A stretch of 64,000 bases of DNA, from assembly GCA_030549495.1 (NCBI GenBank), contig JAUIRK010000567.1, forward strand, positions 962,001 through 1,026,000, read 5' to 3'. The notes beneath the pieces are model-generated. The model was not told the origin of the DNA and searched no databases. It worked only from the letters and a program-made list of their open reading frames with translations. The position numbers were made by a program, and so were the translations under genes. Of this stretch, positions 57,431-64,000 are shown in pieces. Source of the stretch: Nectonema munidae. Its lineage: Eukaryota; Nematomorpha; Nectonematoida; Nectonematidae. Numbering within the stretch: the first letter of the stretch is position 1; each line of letters starts with the position of its first letter.

Positions 57431-59200
57431 AATTCAATTTTGTCAAATAACTTAAATCAATAAACTCGTTTTGATCGAAAATCACAATTAAAATTTTGAT
57501 TGAGGATAAAATTCCTTAAAAAGAAATTTTAATACAACATCGTCCCTGTTTTTCATTTCTGTACTTCTTTTTGGTCATTACAATGTAAAAATGGATCAAA
57601 GTATCAATTGAATTGACAAAAATCATTTTTTTCCAAAAAATCATTTGTCATGTTTGTTCTCACAATCGTTATTTATTATAGTACAGAAATTTAAGCACGC
57701 GAGAAGTAAGGGAACTGAAGGACATTGAAATGAGGACGCGTGATCATAAGAAAAATGGAGTAGTAACACGTTTAATAAAGTGCTTTTTTATCGATAATAT
57801 ATGAATCCTTTCAGGAGCTATATAGTTTTAAGAAACAAGTATGTAACTTGTCTACATGAAAGATATACCGTTTTCCATTGAAATAGGAGTTGGTGTAAAA
57901 ATCTACAATTGAGATTTTCAAAAAAACATCTTGAACGTGAAGAAGAAGCTCCTACATTGTGAATCAAAAATCTTTAAACCCTTATCTTATTAGTTAATAT
58001 TTCAAACATCAATTGGCTAAAAAATTGATCTAAAAATTTTCAAACAGTCAGAGTTAGACATCAATAGGTAATCAAAATTTTTTTTATAAATGTGAATTAA
58101 ATTTGACAAATTTTTTCCTTCGGTGATGAATGAGTGAATATTTTAGAGGCGGAAAAGTTTTTGCAATTGAACAGGAATTTTGAAAAAGAATTGATTAGCA
58201 AATATTCAGAGTGATATTTGTTCATAACCACTGAAATACAACACATGATATTGATAAAAAAAAAGAAAGGACCAACAAATGTATTCTCTTCAATAGAAAA
58301 GTTATAAAATGGCTTAAATTCTGAGCTAAATAATCAAAATTTTTTCTCTGAAAAGGTTTTTTCGAACATAGATTGCACAAAATTAATTCCTAATTAAAGT
58401 AGAGCCTCCAAGCAAGGATCAGTTTAAAATAATGAACAAAATTAGATACGATACAAAGTATAGGAGAAATAAAATACAGGCTACAAGCTGGTAGCAAATT
58501 TGTAAGCAAAACAATAGAGGTCCCATTAAAATATTTATAGTTCAAAGTTGTCTTTTAATTAGTAAACGAGTGGTAGGATAATCTAAGGAACAAGAATCAA
58601 ACCAAGCAGGCCCAAAAGTGCTCGCTTTAATTAGAGTCATTTTACCATGTCATTTTACAACGATTTTTATAACCCAGGGTTATTATTGAAAAATTTTGTT
58701 TATGAACTTTTAGCGAACATGATCTCAGGTTGCGTTGATTAGTAAATTTGGTTTCATCCTTATTTTTGATATTGATAAAATCATTTGCTATTGATATATC
58801 AGGAAAGAAAATTATTTTATCAATTGCGCTCAAATATATATAAGTCAATGTAGTGTTGAATCAACTAAATATATATAACCATTTTAACTACGTTGAAATG
58901 TAGTATTCATTAGTTGTGTGACAAAAATACGATCATGATGAAATAGAGAAAGGTCGATTTACTAAATCTGATGAAAATTATTCAAAAATCATAAAAAAAA
59001 ATAACTGACCACAAATTAACTAAAGTTTTTTCCTCTCTCGATAGCTGTGTTGCTATTTGCGAGCATTTGTTTCAATTATTTTTCACAGCCAATTAACACT
59101 AGAAAAATCATTGCTTTTTTAATTGTAGATATTTCCCATCTCAATGTATTCAGAGATTAAATTATTTTGAGCACTTAGGTTATTAATGACATTTTTTGTC
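57431..59200. other. Gene-free AT-rich stretch
   Basis: Further weak similarity to the array up to about 57660. Beyond that no exon or repeat is supported. Confidence 0.4.
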
Positions 59201-59331
59201 TGGTGTTTTCATCGAGAAGGCACAATTGCGCCGCTTGTATCGAACTATGAGAAAGTAGGCTTGATGTGGGATCGAACCCAAGACCTTGAGTTATCGAAAC
59301 CCAGTACCTAACCAACCTTACTCCCGCCCCC
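59201..59331 (-). mobile_element. tRNA-derived SINE, copy 9
   Basis: Minus-strand head GGGCGGGAGTAAGGTTGG, B box GGTTCGATCCCACATC and the 3' body down to CTTCTCGATGAAAACACC; the ACCTTT tail is absent. Confidence 0.85.
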
Positions 59332-60054
59332 TTTGGTGGATTAAGATAATTCAATTTTTACCTCCGTGTTTCACATCGTTTTTAGCTCCTAAAAACTTCA
59401 CATTGGTTTTTAGTTTCCTATTTTACCCAGACTCCAATTCTCTTTTTTACCATTTTTCTACTCCCACTCCAATTTTGTAACTGCATATGCACTTATATAA
59501 AATTTTAACACTGATGCCTCCCCCTCCCCTATTTATATTTATGCAACTTTGACTTTAAAAATTTATAATTATGCAACATTAACTTTTCCGTCTTAAATAT
59601 TTTCCATTTCCAACTGCCTTGATTCTTAGACACGTGTGCCTTATGTTGCAACGCCTGATATTTATTAAAATTCTTTGTTGGTTTGTATGTGTAGCGTAGT
59701 GCCTTTCTTACATTGTCTGCAAAAAGATTTTCAAATTATTGTCTATAAAGTTTTTTATCAAAGAGACAAAACAATAAAAACATCCAAAAACTAAATTTAT
59801 TGAAAAAATTTTCTTCAAAAAATTGGAAGCGCTTTATTTTTGTCCTTGTTAACTTTTATGTTAAAGTCGTGTATGATCCAATGTCTTTTTTAGGTACAAA
59901 AGTTGGCTTTTCCAGTGTGCGCCTCATAAAAATACCATTACATGATTGGTTTGTCGAATTATACAGGCAGGCGTGACGGCAGTTGGCTTGATGAAAACAG
60001 TGTTCATGTTGGGGTGTGAATAAAATTGTTAGTTAGTCTGAGAAAATTGGTTAG
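59332..60054. other. Gene-free stretch
   Basis: No supported feature. TTTGTCGAATTATACAGG at about 59950 may belong to the Tigger/Jerky-type remnant that follows. Confidence 0.35.
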
Positions 60055-60116
60055 ACTCAATGTTGCTTTGGATAGCGGGATTGCCGAATAATCGAGTGTC
60101 GGATAAATGAGGTCTG
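60055..60116. mobile_element. Tigger/Jerky-type transposon end
   Basis: On the minus strand the end reads CAGACCTCATTTATCCGACA, then CTCGATTATTCGGCAATCCC. Repeated ATTATCCGA motifs after a CAG start are typical of Tigger/Jerky terminal regions. No matching second end or transposase was found, so it is a solo remnant. Confidence 0.45.
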
Positions 60117-63100
60117 ATTATACCAATGAGTTTTTTAATATAAGACTTTTCATACGGTCTTCAGAATGCAGACATTTTAAAGCTTTGAACACCAACCAAA
60201 TATTGAATCTGCTGAACGAAATATTCTGTTTGCCAAAAGTTTTTAACAAAAAGAAGAACGTTTTAAGTCATGGTATAAAACGTTCAGTTGGTAAGAGCAT
60301 AGCATATATCTTCACTCACAATTCTTTTTGTCATGAGATATGATGAAGAAAATTCCTTTTTTCTGCCTACATTTGAAAAACATCCAAAACAAGAATTCAA
60401 AGAATGTCTAGAATGGAAAAGTACTTTACGGGCCTCTTCTCATTAAACTAGTATGCTCTTCATTTAAGCTTTCTTTCATTTCCAGAATTTGGGCAGACTA
60501 AGTGCGCGCTTTTTTCAAAGAAATTTTATATCACCTTCGGACACTGTTGTGCCCCTGGTTCTTAAATGGATAAGGAAATATGATGATATCCTTGTCATGC
60601 ACTTGTTTCAGTACTACAACATCCAAATTTGAAATGGCATTTGTGAGCTTCGGTTTCAATAACTGTTGAAAAGCAATAACGAGGGTAAAAGCTTTATTAC
60701 ATGTCATGGAGTAGTGATCACTGTCTCTCCATGTCCTAATGGGAAAGTCTCTAACCAAAAAAAATTGACATAACCTGTTGTATTCATTCAATTTTAGATC
60801 GTGTTTACCAGTGTATTTTCGTCAAAAGTAGAAACCATATGAAATTTTTTGAAGTTTTATCGCTGGCATAAACGAAGCTGCTTCTTCATCAAACTGTGGT
60901 AACTTTGATGAATTTATCACGTCCATGATAGATATGAATCTTACTTTCAGAGAAATGCATGATGATTGACGAGTCTATGAAAAGCTATAATTCTCCAAAT
61001 TATTTGTCTTCGTGATCATGTGAAGAATTAGTTCTAGCCGAAAGCGTTATTCATGTGATTAGAGATGAAATAGAAGTGTCGGGAATGTGCTCAATTGTAA
61101 TAGTTGAGTGTAAAAAGTATAGCCCACACGAAGAATAATCTTTTTGGTTTGGCTTCAACTCTAGCATATATGTATCATTTTATTATCTTGTTAAGCTTAA
61201 AGGTTTACCAATTTCAATTGCAATCAGAAAAAATGTAATTCGACTTGATAAGTCCCCTGCCCTTTTGGTGGAATTGGGAGTTGAGAGTGCAAGGTCCAGA
61301 ATGTCCAGCAATGAAGTAATGGTCGTGTGTTGATTGGACAAAAATTATTTTATAGTAAATTTTAGAAATTATAAATGAAAGTCCCCCCCCCCCCCCCCTA
61401 AAAATTTTGAGGATGTTCGGGTCTGGTATAAACATAAGTCAACATATAGAATTTAAAAAAAAAGTAAAGTTATTGCCAATTTGGTCACCTCACCATTTGT
61501 TGCTTACTTTTTGCAAATTTGGAGTCTTTACCAAATTTTCTGCGTTTAGAGGCAAATTTGAATTCAAAAAATAAGGCCGACTTTGGCTCAACACGTTTAT
61601 ATATACAAAAAATGTTATGGGTATTTACTTGTTTGATTACGGGTAAGCTCATTTTTTCATGTAAAACTGAAATGTATTTTGACAAGGTTTTTCTGTGTAG
61701 TTTCCGTTGGCTTGCCAGCCAACCAATGCATGAATAAGGAGATGCCAACACTCGCGTAAGAAAAGTATTGCAAATAGAGTTATGGTTTTTTCACAGGCAA
61801 ACACTTTACTTCATGGATGGATGTGTGTATGTACGCGTTAAGTCGAAAACAAATTCAGTTTTCGCTAGCTGAGTGAAGGCTAAAACACTAGAAATCTTTT
61901 ACCTCAAGTTTAATTAATCTTAAAAGCTCTATAAAGTTGTTCATTTATCCTTTCATTTTTATAGCATTTGACTCTGAAAACTTTTTGTTTTTTTTTCGTT
62001 TTTTTTCTGAAATTTTTTTGTTTTTATAGCATTTGTCTCTGCAAACTTGCTCACTGTTCATTGAATACTGAATTCGCAAACGAATTCTGATTTTTTAGAA
62101 CTTGAAACAAACAAAACAAAAAGTTTTTTTTAAAACTCAAAAAGAATTGTGAACGGAATCGTACCAGAAGATTGGTATCCTACCATTACTAGTTAAAATA
62201 AGAAGTAAGTACATTCAACTTCACAGAATTATTTTTTCTCCAAAAATTATTTTTTACGAGAATCAAGTTAATATCATTTAAAAATTTTAGTAAGTGATAA
62301 TTCAAAATTTTAGTCAGGCAAAACTCAAAAATGAGCTTAAGTTTAGACTTGAAAAAAAGTTTCGGCAAGTATCGACAAATGTTTAGCAATGCCGATTTTT
62401 GAAAATAGGCGATTATTACCGATTCGGATCGGCACATCCATCCATACATACAACTCTTACAATTGAGTGGCACAATTTAAAAATGAGGAGGATTTAAATT
62501 TAAATGCTATTTAAATTCGTCGTATTTCTCTCCAACCTAGGCAGAAGTCTTCTCTTGAAATTACTTCTGGCAAACTCTTAATTCTGAAAAATGCCATCTT
62601 CTTTTTGGAATATAAAAACTACTCTACGCTGAATTTAATACTAATGATGTGTTATAGTAATGATTTAGGATTATTAATTTAGTTTTTGTAATTCATGGTT
62701 AATTCTATTTCGAAGAAAAGTATTCACTTTTTTTAAGGATAGAGATTTGCCTTAGAGCAAAAGTTTTGAAAGTATGTTAGAAAAGACTTAAGTATATATA
62801 GTATATACTACATACGCTCTTGCATACGTTTCACTCTCCATTCCAAGTGATATCTTTTTCTTCTCCTCCTCCTCCTCCTCCTGCTTCCTTCTTCAGAGAT
62901 TGTAGGTAGATGCATCTTTCTTGCATTCATGATATTTAGACTTTATTCGTGATATATTTTTTGTGCTTCCTTGTACTTGCGCCAAAACCTTGCAGAATTA
63001 CTTTTCTCTCACAATGTGAGTTCTTATGTTTTGAATGCAATGTTTAAAATAGCGCATTTTTTGAATTCATCCCATTTTTTAAGCTTGTAAGTATATCACA
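60117..63100. other. Gene-free stretch
   Basis: Frames at 60107-60343 (plus) and 60531-60791 (minus, MNEYNRLCQFFLVRDFPIRT) have fair composition but no domain I know. A 16-base C run lies at 61383-61398 and a (CTC)n run at 62862-62882. TGGTACGATTCCG on the minus strand at about 62156-62170 is a tRNA B-box-like scrap. Confidence 0.35.
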
Positions 63101-63723
63101 ATTTAAATGTTTGCAAACCGTCTCACGTTATTTTGTAGGGATGTCAGGATAGCTAATCGAACCGGGAGCGCCTATTCAATATTAAACGCTTACAGCGCTC
63201 TTCCATCTGCTCAAGCAAAATTAAGCTTTTACCAAGGTTCTAAGTTTGAAAGAGAACAAACATTCTGCACGACTTTAAATACTTTTTGAAAGAAATGTGA
63301 TACGTTCCCCTTCAATTATTATTATTATTAATAATCGTCGTAGGCAATTGCCTGATTTGTCCCGAGTAGCTGTATTATTAGTTACTAAGGAAAAGGCAAA
63401 TCCTCCTCATTATTTAGATTAACGTTGGGTATTATGTCATTATCCAGTGCGTTAGTTAGAGCACTTCGGCTATTAGATTCATAAAAAAAATGCTATTATT
63501 CTTCGATTACGAATTTGACATGCGTCAATCTGCATGAATGTCGGGAGATTAAATATACAAGGTTTTGCATGTAGGCTTCAAGATTGCTTTGCTTACAACG
63601 CATTTTACCCATTCTTGTGCTCATGACGCTGGTTCATTCAAATTTTTTAGCAAAATATCTCGTCTATCTATTTAGATACTCTTGTCGCTGGTTACACACA
63701 CGACCTTTTAAATCGGTGGTTGA

Positions 63724-63906
63724 TCATTCGTAACGAGTTATTTTTAAAATCAAGCATTTGCGAAAATCCAAGACGAAATCATATGCGCGCAATTCAAGTG
63801 ATCCCCGAACACTTGTAAAATGAGCTAGAAGATGTGCGACATCTCTAAGTGCAGACATAACTGCTTCACCGGTTCCTCCTTGTCCAGAAAAATTAGCGAA
63901 AGTCTT
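63724..63906 (-). CDS. Possible terminal exon, unknown protein
   Basis: On the minus strand a T-rich acceptor (TTACTTTGTTGTAG, 63907-63920) precedes a 60-codon frame that reads KTFANFSGQGGTGEAVMSAL, RDVAHLLAHFTSVRGSLELR, then AYDFVLDFRKCLILK and a stop at 63724-63726. Composition is clearly protein-like (A, G, V, L, R, D) in contrast with neighbouring AT-driven frames. I cannot assign a family. Upstream exons would lie beyond the window. No polyadenylation signal is obvious just after the stop, so the true end may involve a different splice. Confidence 0.4.
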   Translation of the reverse strand, partial: KTFANFSGQGGTGEAVMSALRDVAHLLAHFTSVRGSLELRAYDFVLDFRKCLILKITRYE

Positions 63907-64000
63907 CTACAACAAAGTAAGCAGACGCAACTCAGCAAACAGCAGATCGATAGGAAAGCAGTCGGCGCTTCAAGCAATCCCCTCTTGAGGAAAGCCATCT

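Noticed and set aside
60531-60791. 86-codon minus-strand frame
   Set aside because: Fair composition but no domain, no splice signals and no neighbouring exon.
63107-63289. 60-codon plus-strand frame (MFANRLTLFCRDV...)
   Set aside because: Even composition but no domain, and an internal TTTTGTAG could be either coding or an acceptor; not decidable.
1-64000. LTR, retrovirus-like, Polinton-like or toxin remnants
   Set aside because: No paired long terminal repeats, no protease, integrase, capsid or envelope-like reading frames were seen; the only reverse-transcriptase-related remains are of LINE type.

Overview
The window is AT-rich nuclear DNA from an invertebrate animal that I cannot name from sequence alone. 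Support for this: a spliced eukaryotic gene (an EEF1AKMT2/METTL10-type eEF1A lysine methyltransferase) with three introns of only 53-57 bp, a bHLH exon of achaete-scute type, nine copies of a tRNA-derived SINE, two pogo/Tigger elements, piggyBac, several hAT relatives and pieces of LINEs. Host coding sequence is sparse; most of the 64 kb is unannotatable AT-rich DNA or transposon remains in several nested layers. I saw no retrovirus, LTR or Polinton-like element, no CRISPR array and no bacterial-type gene.

Layout. 0-1.5 kb: 3' part of a decayed hAT transposon. 1.7-3 kb: a degenerate minisatellite and a short hAT-like MITE. 5-10.4 kb: three SINE copies, one split by a separate MITE. 11.7-12.2 kb: bHLH exon. 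14.3-16.75 kb: decayed Tigger carrying a foldback element with perfect 91-bp arms and an 8-bp target duplication. 19-23.5 kb: a GC-elevated non-coding island, the fullest copy of the hAT-like MITE (itself carrying another small inverted-repeat element) and a tandem duplication. 24.36-27.44 kb: a third copy of the same MITE, split by a 2.45-kb Tigger with good ends. 28-30.6 kb: an inverted repeat, two SINEs and the RNase H end of a LINE. 31-32 kb: a 0.25-kb tandem duplication. 32.36-41.97 kb: a 176-codon ORF, then the methyltransferase gene, whose first recognisable intron is about 8.2 kb and holds a piggyBac and a hAT remnant, while its other introns are minimal. 42-53 kb: SINEs, tRNA-like fragments and a LINE tail. 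54-57.4 kb: a cluster of different tandem repeats, including a GC-rich 54-bp unit repeated three times and a degenerate satellite of about 150 bp. 59-64 kb: one SINE, a Tigger/Jerky-type end and, at the right edge, a possible minus-strand exon.

How it fits together. The mobile elements form a readable relative chronology: hAT-like MITE, then Tigger inside it; Tigger, then foldback element inside it; SINE, then MITE inside it. The host methyltransferase is probably functional: its SAM-binding and post-II motifs are intact and its exons join in phase across the giant intron. Its most 5' exon was not found. No multi-gene pathway or defence system is visible.
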